Shown one piece after another: positions 15,604 to 25,220 of a stretch of 64,000 nt of DNA. Location of the stretch: the NCBI RefSeq assembly GCF_002844575.1, contig NZ_PIQO01000006.1, positions 1-64,000 of the forward strand, in the 5' to 3' direction. The stretch is from Heyndrickxia camelliae. GTDB lineage: Bacteria; Bacillota; Bacilli; Bacillales; Bacillaceae_C. Under the pieces are notes generated by a model. The model searched no databases. It had not been told where the DNA came from and worked only from the letters and a program-made list of their open reading frames with translations. Numbering within the stretch: position 1 is the first letter of the stretch; the number at the start of each line of letters is the position of its first letter. The translations under genes were made by a program, and so were the position numbers.

Positions 15604-16217
15604 TGTTTAATTAAATCTACAAACTGTTTAATAATGCTAGCTGTTAAACCCCAAATTACATGGTCTTGATAATAGTAAAAATACTCATCCATATGTCTTG
15701 TCTGCCAGTTATATTTTTCTCCACCGCGTATATGTTCATATGGAAAATTTTCCTCAGGTGCAGCTTTGAAATGAACTTTAAAACAATCTGGAGGGTTTGA
15801 AAGAAAATGGGATAAGGGAACCGTAAATACTTCTTCTACCTCGGATGAATTAGGATGAAGCTTCTCATGCTCTGAAATAAAGCCAACAAAAGGATAAATT
15901 ATGGTACCAAATGGTGAAACCGAATAATCCAACGGGGCAATAATTGAAATTCTTTCTGTAGAAATCCCTAATTCTTCAGAGGTTTCCCGTATAGCTGTGT
16001 ATTGCTCATTTTTATCGCCAGAATCCATTTTACCTCCGGGAAAGCATATTTCACCTGGCTGTCTTCGCAGACTAAGAGCACGCACTTCCAACATTAAGTG
16101 AAGTTCATTCTCTTTTTTTATGATCGGTAGCAAAACAGCATATTTTATAAAATTTTGCGTTCCCCAAATGGTAGGAACTCTATTTTGTAAGGTAGACTTT
16201 ATTTTTTCTAGATCCAT
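15600..16217 (-). CDS. NUDIX hydrolase, CoA pyrophosphatase type
   Basis: A 205-residue NUDIX enzyme of the coenzyme A diphosphatase subgroup, which cleaves CoA and derivatives to phosphopantetheine and 3',5'-ADP. The subgroup signature LEVRALSLRRQPGEICFPGG precedes a Nudix box GGKMDSGDKNEQYTAIRETSEELG (about residues 55-80), and a YWHPLG-like region is replaced by HVIWGLTASIIKQFVDL at the C-terminus as in YeaB-type proteins. AGAGGGTGATT precedes the ATG. It stands alone between the glycosyltransferase and MFS genes. Confidence 0.82.
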   Translation of the reverse strand: MDLEKIKSTLQNRVPTIWGTQNFIKYAVLLPIIKKENELHLMLEVRALSLRRQPGEICFPGGKMDSGDKNEQYTAIRETSEELGISTERISIIAPLDYSVSPFGTIIYPFVGFISEHEKLHPNSSEVEEVFTVPLSHFLSNPPDCFKVHFKAAPEENFPYEHIRGGEKYNWQTRHMDEYFYYYQDHVIWGLTASIIKQFVDLIKQ

Positions 16218-16435
16218 GTTTAATCACCCTCTTTTTGAAATGATCCCTTCATTCTCTATCTTTATTTTAACATGATAATTTTACATAATTTACGATTCTT
16301 TATATCAATATTCCTTCATTCATTTATTAGAATCCTTACCTGTCACAGCTTCTTCATAGATTATTTCCATTATTGCAAAAAATATATGATATAATTTCTA
16401 TACAAAAAATGAATAAAATAAGCAGGTGATGTATA

Positions 16436-17692
16436 TTGGTGCATACTAATAAAAATGGAAAAGAAAGCTGGAAATTGCCTATTTTACTGTTGTTAGGAAT
16501 AGGTATCTCTGGTTTAGGTGATTTTGTTTACCTTATTGCAATCAATTTATTTATTTTAAATATGACACATTCTGCAGCCGCTGTAGCAGGATTATGGATT
16601 ATCGGACCGATTATTGCCATTCTAACAAATTTTTGGTCAGGAGGTTTGATTGACCGCGGAAATAAAAGAAATATATTAATAATAACAGATATAGTTCGGG
16701 CTATTTCGGTAGCCATTATCCCATTACTGTCCTCTATTTGGTTCATTTATCTTATGCTTATTATCATCAGCTTGGCGAAAGCCTTCTTTACCCCTGCATC
16801 CACAACTTATATTGCAAAATTAATTCCAACTCATCAGCGGAAAAGATTTAATTCCATCAATAGTCTGGTCCGTTCCGGCGCCTTTATTGTAGGACCTTCG
16901 GTTGCTGGAGCTTTGTTACTAATTGGTTCTGTTGATATTGCCATATACATCAATGCAATCAGCTTTGCTTTTTCAGCACTTATCCTACTTATGATGCCTA
17001 ATTTAGATGACACCTGGACTTCATCTAACTCCCCAAAAATTCGGAAATTCCAATCTCTTCTGTCAGATTGGCATGATGTAATCGGTGAATATAAAAAACA
17101 AGCATTCGTATTCCTTGTCTATAGCTTATATTTGTTTACGATTATTTTTACTTTTGCAATGGACTCTCAAGAAGTGGTCTTCACCCGAAAAGTAATTGGG
17201 CTTAGTGAGATGGAATTTAGTCTACTCGTCAGTATTACAGGAATAGGTTATTTGCTTGGATCTTTATTTGTCTCGTTTGTGTCTCAGCATATGAACATTA
17301 AACAATTAATCGGAATAGGATTAACGCTTATGTCCATTGGCTATATTATCTTTTCTGTTTCCCAAAACTTCACTACAGCTGTAATCGGTTTTACTCTATT
17401 AGGATTTTTTAATGCATTTTCTGGCACTGGGTTTACAACATTTTATCAAAACAACATTCCGATTGAAATGATGGGTCGGATAACGAGTATTTTAGGTGTA
17501 TGGCAGAATGCTGCTCAAGTCATTTTTCTATTAATTATTGGTTTTCTTGGTGATTTATTTTCACTGCGTTATATTATTATTACTTTATCGATTTTGAACT
17601 TTTTAGTGGCTATCATTATAAACTTGCTTGTTTTCAAACCGGAAAAGCATTTGTACTTTACAGATCCTTCTAGTGAAAAGAAAAGCCAATAG
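16436..17692 (+). CDS. MFS transporter, drug-efflux-like
   Basis: A 418-residue integral membrane protein with 12 predicted spans and a short hydrophilic C-terminus. MFS features include the loop WSGGLIDRGNKRNILIITD between spans 2 and 3 (motif A type) and FTPASTTYIAKLIP, typical of the MFS_3/enterobactin-exporter-like and macrolide-efflux groups. TTG at 16436 is the likely start, with AGGTGATG upstream; a GTG follows immediately. An ATG-poor promoter region lies upstream with TATGATATAAT near 16385. The substrate cannot be told. Confidence 0.85.
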   Translation: MVHTNKNGKESWKLPILLLLGIGISGLGDFVYLIAINLFILNMTHSAAAVAGLWIIGPIIAILTNFWSGGLIDRGNKRNILIITDIVRAISVAIIPLLSSIWFIYLMLIIISLAKAFFTPASTTYIAKLIPTHQRKRFNSINSLVRSGAFIVGPSVAGALLLIGSVDIAIYINAISFAFSALILLMMPNLDDTWTSSNSPKIRKFQSLLSDWHDVIGEYKKQAFVFLVYSLYLFTIIFTFAMDSQEVVFTRKVIGLSEMEFSLLVSITGIGYLLGSLFVSFVSQHMNIKQLIGIGLTLMSIGYIIFSVSQNFTTAVIGFTLLGFFNAFSGTGFTTFYQNNIPIEMMGRITSILGVWQNAAQVIFLLIIGFLGDLFSLRYIIITLSILNFLVAIIINLLVFKPEKHLYFTDPSSEKKSQ

Positions 17693-17870
17693 AATTTTTA
17701 AGTATAAAACAACAAATTCGTTTAAAACTAATAATAATTCATATGAATATGGACTCGCACTTTTATCACGTAAATGTCACAAACAAACTTATTGGTGTAT
17801 TTACAATTTGCACATTTTTCCTTTATAATTATAAATTGATGGATACACACGGTACAAAGGAGGGATACAT

Positions 17871-18110
17871 ATGGATCGAATGTACAGAGTATTAGGATTT
17901 TGGACTGCTATGTTTACTGTAATGTTTTATCTTCTAGGGTTGGATAAAACCGCTCTACTTTTCCTTGCACAAACAGGATTTTTTGTATTACTAAGTTATT
18001 TGAAATTATCAGAACGTATGTATATGTATATCTTTGGTGCATATTTGACCGTGTTTTTCGCAGGATTTACATACTATACAACTTTCTTAATGGTACCAGG
18101 CGCAGAATAA
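17871..18110 (+). CDS. yqgY: YqgY, DUF2626 membrane protein
   Basis: A 79-residue membrane protein of the DUF2626 family. It has three hydrophobic segments (residues about 9-25, 27-45 and 53-72) and starts MDRMYRVLGFWTAMFTVMFY. Function unknown, conserved in Bacillaceae next to yqgX. GGAGGGATAC lies before the ATG at good spacing. It marks where gene order becomes that of the B. subtilis yqg region; everything left of it to comGA is accessory. Confidence 0.85.
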   Translation: MDRMYRVLGFWTAMFTVMFYLLGLDKTALLFLAQTGFFVLLSYLKLSERMYMYIFGAYLTVFFAGFTYYTTFLMVPGAE

Positions 18111-18117
18111 TAGTATT

Positions 18118-18145
18118 AAAAAAAGACTCCTAAGAGTCTTTTTTT
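18118..18145. terminator. Convergent terminator yqgY/yqgX
   Basis: A perfect 12-bp stem (AAAAAAAGACTC at 18118-18129 with 18134-18145) and a four-base loop, flanked by A and T runs. It terminates both the rightward yqgY and the leftward yqgX. Confidence 0.92.
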
Positions 18146-18779
18146 AATACCCATTAATAAATGGATTAAAGTGAACTTCCTTTTCAATGGATGTTACTGG
18201 ACCATGGCCCGGAAGTACGGTAGTTTCTTTTGGCAAGGCCAATAACTTTTCTTTAATGCTGTTAAGTAATTGTTCCTGATTACCATCAGGCAAATCAGTT
18301 CGGCCAATACTTCCTTGAAACAGAGTATCACCTGCAAAAACAGTGTTCATATTTTCCACATAAAATGATACACTGCCTGGTGAATGTCCAGGCGTTTCCA
18401 ATATTTCAAAGGTAAATCCACCTATAGATAAAACCTCTTCTTTCTTTATTATCTTATCTGGCGGTGAAACAGTGATAGATCTGCCATTCATGAATAATTG
18501 GGATCCATTAAGGGTTGAATCTGTTAACCAATTCGCTTCGTTTTCATGGACATAAACAGGAACTTTATAATATTGCCGTATCTCATCAACTGCCCCTATA
18601 TGATCAAAATGAGCATGGGTTAATAAAATTGCCTGCGGTTTAAGCTGTTCCTTTTCTAAATAGGCAATTAGCTTTTCCCCTTCTGCCCCTGGATCAAAAA
18701 TAATGCAATCTTTCTGTGGATTATAAAGCACATAACAATTGGTTTGTAATAGCCCTAGAGGAATTTGCCTCCACTCCAT
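18144..18779 (-). CDS. yqgX: YqgX metallo-beta-lactamase-fold hydrolase
   Basis: A 211-residue metallo-beta-lactamase-fold enzyme, similar to hydroxyacylglutathione hydrolase (glyoxalase II). Metal ligands are present: THAHFDHIGA (HxHxDH) near residue 56, ETPGHSPGSV near 130, the FAGDTLFQGSIGRTD block near 150 and LPGHGP near 193. It probably hydrolyses a thioester of a low-molecular-weight thiol. The ATG at 18779 (MEWRQIP) has GGAGGGTGA seven bases upstream; the TTG two codons earlier is too close. It ends within the shared terminator. Confidence 0.9.
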   Translation of the reverse strand: MEWRQIPLGLLQTNCYVLYNPQKDCIIFDPGAEGEKLIAYLEKEQLKPQAILLTHAHFDHIGAVDEIRQYYKVPVYVHENEANWLTDSTLNGSQLFMNGRSITVSPPDKIIKKEEVLSIGGFTFEILETPGHSPGSVSFYVENMNTVFAGDTLFQGSIGRTDLPDGNQEQLLNSIKEKLLALPKETTVLPGHGPVTSIEKEVHFNPFINGY

Positions 18780-18995
18780 TTCCAATCACCCTCCTCGTCT
18801 CGTTCATTCTATCACGACCTTTTAGAAAAGAAAAAGAATCAAAAATTTATTCATGAAATTTACATGTAAGGGTATACTATGACAAAGAACTTTCACTTTT
18901 TCTCCTCGACAAAATTTATTAGAAAATGTAATATAATAAAGAGTGCTATTATTATTTACATAAGATTCAAACAAATGAAAGGGGTTCTGTGAGAC

Positions 18996-19169
18996 ATGGG
19001 GACTGTTATTATCTTTGCTCTTGTAACATTATTAGCTTTATTTGCAGTATTTACAACCATAAAAAGTAGAAATCCACTTGGATTCATTTGGGCAATTCTT
19101 ACTTTATTCGTTTTTGGATTTTTTACTCTTATGACGGTAATCCATTCCGGATATCCTGCAACTGCCTAA
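18996..19169 (+). CDS. yqgW: YqgW, DUF2759 small membrane protein
   Basis: A 57-residue protein with two hydrophobic segments (about 3-21 and 28-49) around a KSRNPLGF turn, fitting the DUF2759 family found in Bacillaceae at this position. GAAAGGGG precedes the ATG at 18996. Function unknown. It is divergent from yqgX and closed by its own strong terminator. Confidence 0.8.
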   Translation: MGTVIIFALVTLLALFAVFTTIKSRNPLGFIWAILTLFVFGFFTLMTVIHSGYPATA

Positions 19170-19172
19170 TAC

Positions 19173-19203
19173 AAAAAAGGACCTATTCTGGGTCCTTTTT
19201 TTT
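19173..19203. terminator. Convergent terminator yqgW/yqgU
   Basis: An 11-bp stem (AAAAAAGGACC at 19173-19183 and its complement from 19191) with a short loop and a long T run. It overlaps the last codons of yqgU and serves both strands. Confidence 0.9.
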
Positions 19204-20313
19204 ATATTCCACAATCGATTTTATTTTTCCATTGCTTAAGTTAATAAGCTGAGTGAACTGATTGCCATATAAACTCATTTTCCCATCTGGTGAAAGGGAA
19301 AGAGGTTGGTTATTCAACTCTCCTGTTATCATTTTTTGATCTTTCTTCTGAATATCATATTTTATCAATTGGTACTTTCCGCTAAATTCATCAACAAAAC
19401 CGCTCTTACTTGGCACAAAGGTTAGAAATTGATTGCGGATAAAATCATAGTTTGGCACAAGCCAATTATCGTGCTGGCTTAACAGCGGAACCTCGAAAGA
19501 ATACAATTTCTTTACATTCTGATTATAAAAATGATATTCAGCACGATCTTGATGTTTCTCCGGTATAGTAATGGTCATTAAGTAGGAGGCAAATGTATCA
19601 AATTGATAAATTTCAGGAAATAATGTTATTGCCTTATCGGTGTCTGATAAGGAATAAGAACGCAATGGAGCAAATAAGTGCACCTTATTCTTTTTCCAAT
19701 CTTGGATAAGGACCGTGTCGGTTTGAAACCACTTTACAAACGGATCCTCTATACCATACTCTTTAAATGTTTGATTCTTTATATTTAAAATATGTACTTG
19801 GTAACTCCAGTCTTCAAAAAAGACAGTTGTTAAAATGACGTCTGGATTGTCTGGATTCCAATTAAAATTTAAATCATAGGAAGGAACTTTTCTCGAAATC
19901 AGAATTTTTCCTTTTAAATTTATCACCTTAATTTCCGCTAAATTGGTTAAGGAAGCAGAATGAATTAATAGCCTCTTTTTATCTGGACTAATAACTGCAG
20001 TTTTAATTGGGGTTTTTGAAGTAAAAATAATGTGCCTTTTGCCATTTACCAAATTATAACGATACAAATTCGTATGGTTGTTTTCATCCGCAATATAGAT
20101 CACTGTATTATTATTCAACCACCCTACTACTTTTTGAAAAGAATTCTCTTTAACGAGCAGCGGTCTTACTTGATTGAAAAATGCCGCAGTGGATGGTTTA
20201 TGTTTTGAAGGTGTTGGTTTTATTTCGCGATGCTGACATGCAGAGAGGGTTAATACTAAATTAAGAAAGATGAGGAATCGCAAGGTCTTACCATAAATAT
20301 GTTCTTTTTTCAC
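19183..20313 (-). CDS. yqgU: YqgU beta-propeller-like lipoprotein
   Basis: A 376-residue secreted lipoprotein. The signal peptide (KTLRFLIFLNLVLTLSAC) ends in the lipobox LSAC at about residues 23-26, so the mature protein is tethered by Cys26. The rest has repeated short beta-strand motifs such as ISPDKKRLLIHS, WNPDNPDVILTTVF and LSPDGKMSLYGN, typical of WD40/TolB-like propellers. It starts at a GTG with AGGGGTGATG upstream. The cellular role is unknown. Confidence 0.82.
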   Translation of the reverse strand: MKKEHIYGKTLRFLIFLNLVLTLSACQHREIKPTPSKHKPSTAAFFNQVRPLLVKENSFQKVVGWLNNNTVIYIADENNHTNLYRYNLVNGKRHIIFTSKTPIKTAVISPDKKRLLIHSASLTNLAEIKVINLKGKILISRKVPSYDLNFNWNPDNPDVILTTVFFEDWSYQVHILNIKNQTFKEYGIEDPFVKWFQTDTVLIQDWKKNKVHLFAPLRSYSLSDTDKAITLFPEIYQFDTFASYLMTITIPEKHQDRAEYHFYNQNVKKLYSFEVPLLSQHDNWLVPNYDFIRNQFLTFVPSKSGFVDEFSGKYQLIKYDIQKKDQKMITGELNNQPLSLSPDGKMSLYGNQFTQLINLSNGKIKSIVEYKKKDPE

Positions 20314-20396
20314 TTTTCCCCATCACCCCTATTCCTCTTTAATATTTAATATTTAATATTTTATCTTTATTATATTATAAGGAAGGGTAAATATTA

Positions 20397-20421
20397 AAAT
20401 GGTTTCATCCGAAAACCATTG
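20397..20421 (-). terminator. Terminator of yqgS
   Basis: An AATGGTTT stem with its complement and a six- to seven-base loop lies about ten bases past the yqgS stop, read leftward, followed by TTTTAATATTT. Just beyond, 20339-20361 is a run of AATATTTA repeats that belongs to the yqgU upstream region. Confidence 0.65.
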
Positions 20422-20431
20422 TGATATATCA

Positions 20432-22300
20432 CTACCTCTCTTTATTAAATCTTAAGAGATCCCCGTATATTATCTTATCTGAATACATAAAGATTTTGGA
20501 TTCTTTCCCGATATAAGGTTTGCACTGTTCTACGTCTACTGCTATTCCTGATTCTCGCAAATAACATGTATTAGCTGTCCAAAGATATTGATCCGTAACA
20601 AATCTTCCGTCTCTAAATATCACATATTGCTTAAAGCTTGGTGAAAGCAAATCGTGACCAAATTGTACATCCTCCTTTGTTTCAATTCCCAATAGATGAA
20701 GGATAGTCGGTCTTATATCAATTTGGCCGCCAACAGTGGAAAAAGTAATTCCTTTCCCTTGATCGGTTATTCCTGGTATATGGATGATAAAAGGTACTCT
20801 ATGAAGATTAAAGGAATCATATGGAGTAATTTCCTTTCTCAAATAGTGACTCATCGCAGCATGATGGTTTTCAGATATTCCATGATGGTCTCCGTATAAT
20901 ACAATGATGGAACGTTTATAAAGATTTTCTTCCTTCAGTTTTTGAATAAAATGTTTCAATGCTTCATCTTCATATCTTACCGTTGTAAAATACCTATTTA
21001 CTATTGGATCATCAGAATCGTATTCATCAATAAGATTATCTTCCTCATTCAGTCTAAATGGATGATGATTTGTAAGGGTTATTAGCTTCACATAATAAGG
21101 ATTCGGTAAACTCCTTATAAGATTTGCAGACTGCTCAAAAAAGGGGATGTCTTTTAATCCCCATCCGACGGAATTATTAGGTGTAATCTCATAAGATGTA
21201 GAAGAAAAAAACTTCTGATACCCAATCGACTTGTACATAATATTACGATTCCAAAAGCTTTTATTATTTGCGTGCATTGCTGCTGTATAGTAACCTGCAG
21301 TTTGCAGCTTTTTAGCCATGGAAGCGTAGGTATTTCCGCTATGTGTAAAAAATACGGCACCACGGTTTAATGGATATAGAGAATTTTCCACTATAAATTC
21401 TGCATCAGAAGTTTTTCCCTGCCCTGTTTGATGATAAATATTAGGAAAATAAAAGCTGTCTTTAAGAAAATGATTTAAAAAGGGAGAGATTTCCTTGCCA
21501 TTTAACGTAGAGTTAATCACAAAATTTTGAGTAGATTCTAACGAGATAAGGATTAAGTTGCGGCCTTTTGCTAATCCATAATACTCTTTATTAGGTGGCG
21601 TATAATTTGCCTGAACATACTGTTGGGTATCCATTAATTTCGTTTCATCCGCAAATGCCTTTTGTGCAGAAGATTTCGATTGAAGGATTATATCATATAA
21701 TTGATAGCTATAAGGTCCAAGATTTTTGACTAGCAATTTACGATCAAAAGTTCTTGTCAATAGCTGGGGTCTATCTATCTCAGAAATTCCAAGATTCACC
21801 ATCATAATTATACATGCAATTAAAAAATACAGCCGACGGTGTCGAACATTATCTGGATTAACGGATATTGATAATAAAAACTGCTTTTTTTGGACGTAAT
21901 ATAAAACCAAAATATCGAGGAAAAAGATAAAATCCCACCACTTAATTTCTGTATAAACACTGTCCCCGAGTTCTCTAAAATTATTTGTTTGAAAAAGAAT
22001 AGGTATCGTAATAAAGTCGTTAAAGAAACGGTAAAAAACGATATTTGCATACAGTATGATAGACAAAATAAAGCTTGATATAAGAATGTAACGAGATCGG
22101 CTTTTTCTAGTTTTTAAAAATAAGCAAGCTCCGAACAGTATCATTAAAAAACCGATAGGATTAATGAATAAAATAATTTCCTGCGTTAAATTGATCGGTT
22201 TAAAATGAAAACATGTGCGATATACAGTATAGGTTTTTAACCATAATAAAAAGGTTGCAATCATTGGTAAGAAAATATCTGCCCTTCTGTTACGAAACAT
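20432..22300 (-). CDS. yqgS: YqgS, lipoteichoic acid synthase family
   Basis: A 622-residue LtaS-type enzyme: five N-terminal membrane spans (to about residue 190) then an extracellular sulfatase-fold catalytic domain. LtaS polymerises glycerol phosphate from phosphatidylglycerol. Key parts are LILISLESTQ with the metal-site Glu, the catalytic Thr in TGQGKTSDAEF, WGLKDIPFFEQ, YGDHHGIS and the metal ligands after it. The start MFRNRRADIF at 22300 has GGAGG ten bases upstream; the further TTG or ATG has none. It is the YqgS paralogue rather than main LtaS, by its place between yqgU and glcK. Confidence 0.9.
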   Translation of the reverse strand: MFRNRRADIFLPMIATFLLWLKTYTVYRTCFHFKPINLTQEIILFINPIGFLMILFGACLFLKTRKSRSRYILISSFILSIILYANIVFYRFFNDFITIPILFQTNNFRELGDSVYTEIKWWDFIFFLDILVLYYVQKKQFLLSISVNPDNVRHRRLYFLIACIIMMVNLGISEIDRPQLLTRTFDRKLLVKNLGPYSYQLYDIILQSKSSAQKAFADETKLMDTQQYVQANYTPPNKEYYGLAKGRNLILISLESTQNFVINSTLNGKEISPFLNHFLKDSFYFPNIYHQTGQGKTSDAEFIVENSLYPLNRGAVFFTHSGNTYASMAKKLQTAGYYTAAMHANNKSFWNRNIMYKSIGYQKFFSSTSYEITPNNSVGWGLKDIPFFEQSANLIRSLPNPYYVKLITLTNHHPFRLNEEDNLIDEYDSDDPIVNRYFTTVRYEDEALKHFIQKLKEENLYKRSIIVLYGDHHGISENHHAAMSHYLRKEITPYDSFNLHRVPFIIHIPGITDQGKGITFSTVGGQIDIRPTILHLLGIETKEDVQFGHDLLSPSFKQYVIFRDGRFVTDQYLWTANTCYLRESGIAVDVEQCKPYIGKESKIFMYSDKIIYGDLLRFNKER

Positions 22301-22417
22301 TAAAATCGAAACCTCCATCTTACAAGGACCAGTTAAGGAAGAATTATTTCAGATCGTAATATTTATATAGTGGGCATTTATATACATTTCATACCATTCA
22401 TGCAACCATTTTAAATA

Positions 22418-23389
22418 CTAGTAACGATTATTTTTTGCTAACCATGCAGCTCCAAGAATTCCAGCGTCATTACCCAGTGTTGCAATGACCAATTCTGTTG
22501 ACACGGCAACTGCAGAATAGGCAAATTGTTTAAAGTAGTTTTGTAATGGATGTAATAACAGGTTACCTGCTTTTGATACTCCACCACCGATGACAATTTT
22601 CTCAGGATTGAGTACATTTCCAATATTTGCAAGAACCAATCCCAAGTGATGTGTAATATGGTCAATTATCTTTTTAGATAAAGAATCTCCTTGACTCATG
22701 CAGTCAAAAACATCCTTCGCCTCAATGATTCCTTTATTTTTATAGAGTTCCTTTAAAGAGGATTTCCCCTCATATTTGATTATTTCTTCCTTAGCAATTC
22801 TAACGATACCGGTGGCGGATGCAACTGTCTCCAGACAACCAGTTTTTCCACAGTTACAAGGAGCTCCCCCTTCCGGAACAATCGTAATATGGCCTATTTC
22901 ACCAGCGGCACCTTTTACGCCTTGTACAATATTCCCATTTACTATTATTCCTCCACCGACACCGGTTCCTAATGTCAAGCAGGCTATATCCTTAGCACCA
23001 TTTCCTGCACCTTTCCACATTTCTCCTAATGCTGCACAATTGGCATCATTATCAATGTCTACCGGGAGACCGCTTAATTCACCTAGTATTTTTACGATTG
23101 GGTAATTCTTTGGCCAGCCAAGATTTACTGCCTCATAGATAATTCCTTGTTCTTTATCAACAGCTCCAGGCGCCCCCATGCCAATCCCGCTTAACCTCTC
23201 CTTGGTTTCCCCGAGTTCTGTTATTTTATTAAGAATGGAAGCAGCGATATCCGGTAAAATATTTTTACCTTGTTCAGATTTATCCGTTGGTATTTCCCAC
23301 TTTTGGAGAATCTCCCCTTCTTCCTGAATAAAAGCTAATTTGACACTTGTTCCCCCTAAATCTACCCCTACAAACCATTTATCTTCCAT
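22418..23389 (-). CDS. glcK: Glucokinase GlcK
   Basis: A 323-residue ROK-family glucokinase that phosphorylates glucose with ATP. It starts MEDKWFVGVDLGGTSVKLAF with the ATP-binding phosphate loop, has DNDANCAALGE near 105 with the catalytic Asp, TLGTGVGGGIIVNG, an ExGH metal-binding GEIGHITI and the zinc motif CNCGKTGCLE near 175-184. The ATG at 23389 matches the family start; the GTG three codons earlier overlaps yqgQ. It follows yqgQ by five bases and lies in the yqgP-yqgQ-glcK order of B. subtilis. Confidence 0.95.
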   Translation of the reverse strand: MEDKWFVGVDLGGTSVKLAFIQEEGEILQKWEIPTDKSEQGKNILPDIAASILNKITELGETKERLSGIGMGAPGAVDKEQGIIYEAVNLGWPKNYPIVKILGELSGLPVDIDNDANCAALGEMWKGAGNGAKDIACLTLGTGVGGGIIVNGNIVQGVKGAAGEIGHITIVPEGGAPCNCGKTGCLETVASATGIVRIAKEEIIKYEGKSSLKELYKNKGIIEAKDVFDCMSQGDSLSKKIIDHITHHLGLVLANIGNVLNPEKIVIGGGVSKAGNLLLHPLQNYFKQFAYSAVAVSTELVIATLGNDAGILGAAWLAKNNRY

Positions 23390-23394
23390 CCAAC

Positions 23395-23610
23395 TCACCC
23401 TTTTCCCCTACTTTTTTCTTTACCTATTTCCATTCTTAATACCAAAAGTGCCTTTTGAAAATCATCCTTTTGAATAAGCCCCGTTTTGTATAAATCTTTT
23501 ATCTCTGATTCCATTAGTTCAAGATCTAAGAGCCTTTCCCCAACATAGATAATAATCCCAAATCGTTTTAGCAATTGTTGTACGTCATAAACTGTTTTTA
23601 TCTTGAACAC
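23395..23610 (-). CDS. yqgQ: YqgQ, DUF910 family
   Basis: A 71-residue protein of the DUF910/YqgQ family with YDVQQLLKRFGIIIYVG and LELMESEIKDLY. The B. subtilis structure is a three-helix bundle that may bind nucleic acid; function unknown. Start by GTG at 23610 or TTG one codon earlier; both have only a weak site. It is between gluP and glcK, with glcK five bases downstream, so one operon. Confidence 0.88.
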   Translation of the reverse strand: MFKIKTVYDVQQLLKRFGIIIYVGERLLDLELMESEIKDLYKTGLIQKDDFQKALLVLRMEIGKEKSRGKG

Positions 23611-23637
23611 CAACTTTCTTGTTTAACCCTTTCATAG

Positions 23638-25167
23638 TTATTCACTTCGATTCAGTTGATCAAGCAAATCTTTAAATTTTTTATCATCTGAAAGTTGGAC
23701 AGCTTTCTCGGCTTCTTTCTTCGCATCCGATTGATTCCCCTCATCCAAATAAATTAATGCTAAATTAAAATGAGCTTCTGGAAATCCTGGTTGCATTTTA
23801 ATTGCCTTTTTGAGATGCTCCTTCGCATCGGAATATTTCTTTAATTGAATTTCGGCAAAGGAAAGCTGAAAATACGTAATAGCGTTTCCTTTCCCTTTTG
23901 ACACATAGCCATTTAACAACTTATAAGCTGAATCATATTCTCCATCACTTATCTTCTGTTGTGCCAACGTATTCATCACATCTGGGGTAGAATAATTCCC
24001 CCCATGGTAACCCATTAAAAGGCCACCTACACAAAGGGCAATGGTTAATAGAAAAGCTCCTAATTGAACAATTAGTCTTTTTTTCTTAGGAAAATGTACA
24101 ATAGCAGCTGCTAGGAAGCCCCCAACTAGTCCGCCAATATGACCAAAATTGTCAATACCGGAAACAGAGTAACCAAAAATTAAATTAATGATAATTACTA
24201 CTATTACATTCGTCCCCATTGTTCTGAAAAATAATTTTGGATAGACGGCACCTATATACAGCAATGCACCGAAGCAGCCAAATATGGCACCACTTGCCCC
24301 GGCGGACACACTGCTACTGAAAAGAAAGCTCGCAAGGGTACCAGTAAACCCAGCTATTAAATAGATGATCAAGAAGCGAAGACGACCATAAATCCGCTCT
24401 ATAGTAGGACCTAAAAAATAGAGTGCTAAAGAATTCATTAATAGATGTATGATTCCTATATGCAGGAAAATTGGTGTAATAAAACGCCACCACTGTCCTT
24501 CAATTATTAATGGATTATATTTGGCACCAAAACGTATCAGGTTTTGAGTATTAGAGCTGCCACCCATCACTTCTAATAACAAATAAACGATTATCTGAAT
24601 CCCCAGTAATATATAAGTAAAAAATGGTTTCCCATTCTCAAATAAATTTCGCTCTTCTTGTGATCTCGAAACAGCGTCTGTTAATACGGTATCCCGAAGA
24701 TAGTTAACATCTGCTTCTTCATAATGGTCGTTAAGCGAAATCGATATAGGCTGTTGGATAAAACCGCTGATTTGTTGAATCCCATTTTCGACATCTGTGC
24801 CTTCTATTAAGCGATTATACAAAATGGTCTTGCCCTTATTGATTGCCAATGGTGATTTTATAATAGTTTGATATTCGTCCACCGGCGGATATGTACTAAC
24901 ATAAATGTTTAAAACTTTCAGGTTTCTTTTCATAAAGTGCTTTCTCAGACTCTCTGCTTGGATGCATGAACGTTCAGCATCTCTTTTCAACCAATTTCCC
25001 CAATCAAGGTCGTATCTAAGCATTCTAATAATCTGTGCACTTTTATTAGAGGTATCTTCCATCCATATTTCACGATAATCTTCACTAATTTGAATGAGAC
25101 GATACTTTTTTTCTACAATAAAAAAATAAGCTAGCCTCCAAAACAAAAAGTCCTGCGTACCGCTCAA
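23638..25167 (-). CDS. gluP: Rhomboid protease GluP (YqgP) with TPR tail
   Basis: A 509-residue membrane protease. The N-terminal 180 residues are a cytosolic domain, then six to seven spans with rhomboid landmarks: HLLMNSLALYFLG near 245, the catalytic Ser in GASGAIFGCFGALLY near 290, and the catalytic His in DNFGHIGGLVGG near 340. C-terminal TPR-like repeats follow the last span (AITYFQLSFAEIQL, AHFNLALIYLDEGNQ). In B. subtilis YqgP cleaves the magnesium transporter MgtE with FtsH. Start at TTG with GGCGGGG upstream. It heads the operon with yqgQ and glcK. Confidence 0.93.
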   Translation of the reverse strand: MSGTQDFLFWRLAYFFIVEKKYRLIQISEDYREIWMEDTSNKSAQIIRMLRYDLDWGNWLKRDAERSCIQAESLRKHFMKRNLKVLNIYVSTYPPVDEYQTIIKSPLAINKGKTILYNRLIEGTDVENGIQQISGFIQQPISISLNDHYEEADVNYLRDTVLTDAVSRSQEERNLFENGKPFFTYILLGIQIIVYLLLEVMGGSSNTQNLIRFGAKYNPLIIEGQWWRFITPIFLHIGIIHLLMNSLALYFLGPTIERIYGRLRFLIIYLIAGFTGTLASFLFSSSVSAGASGAIFGCFGALLYIGAVYPKLFFRTMGTNVIVVIIINLIFGYSVSGIDNFGHIGGLVGGFLAAAIVHFPKKKRLIVQLGAFLLTIALCVGGLLMGYHGGNYSTPDVMNTLAQQKISDGEYDSAYKLLNGYVSKGKGNAITYFQLSFAEIQLKKYSDAKEHLKKAIKMQPGFPEAHFNLALIYLDEGNQSDAKKEAEKAVQLSDDKKFKDLLDQLNRSE

Positions 25168-25220
25168 ACGTTTCCCCGCCTTTATGTATCTTTTTTATTT
25201 GATTATTATTAAATATAACG

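Noticed and set aside
20339-20361. AATATTTA repeat as a CRISPR or integron-like array
   Set aside because: Only two to three very short AT copies without spacers; it is low-complexity promoter-zone DNA.
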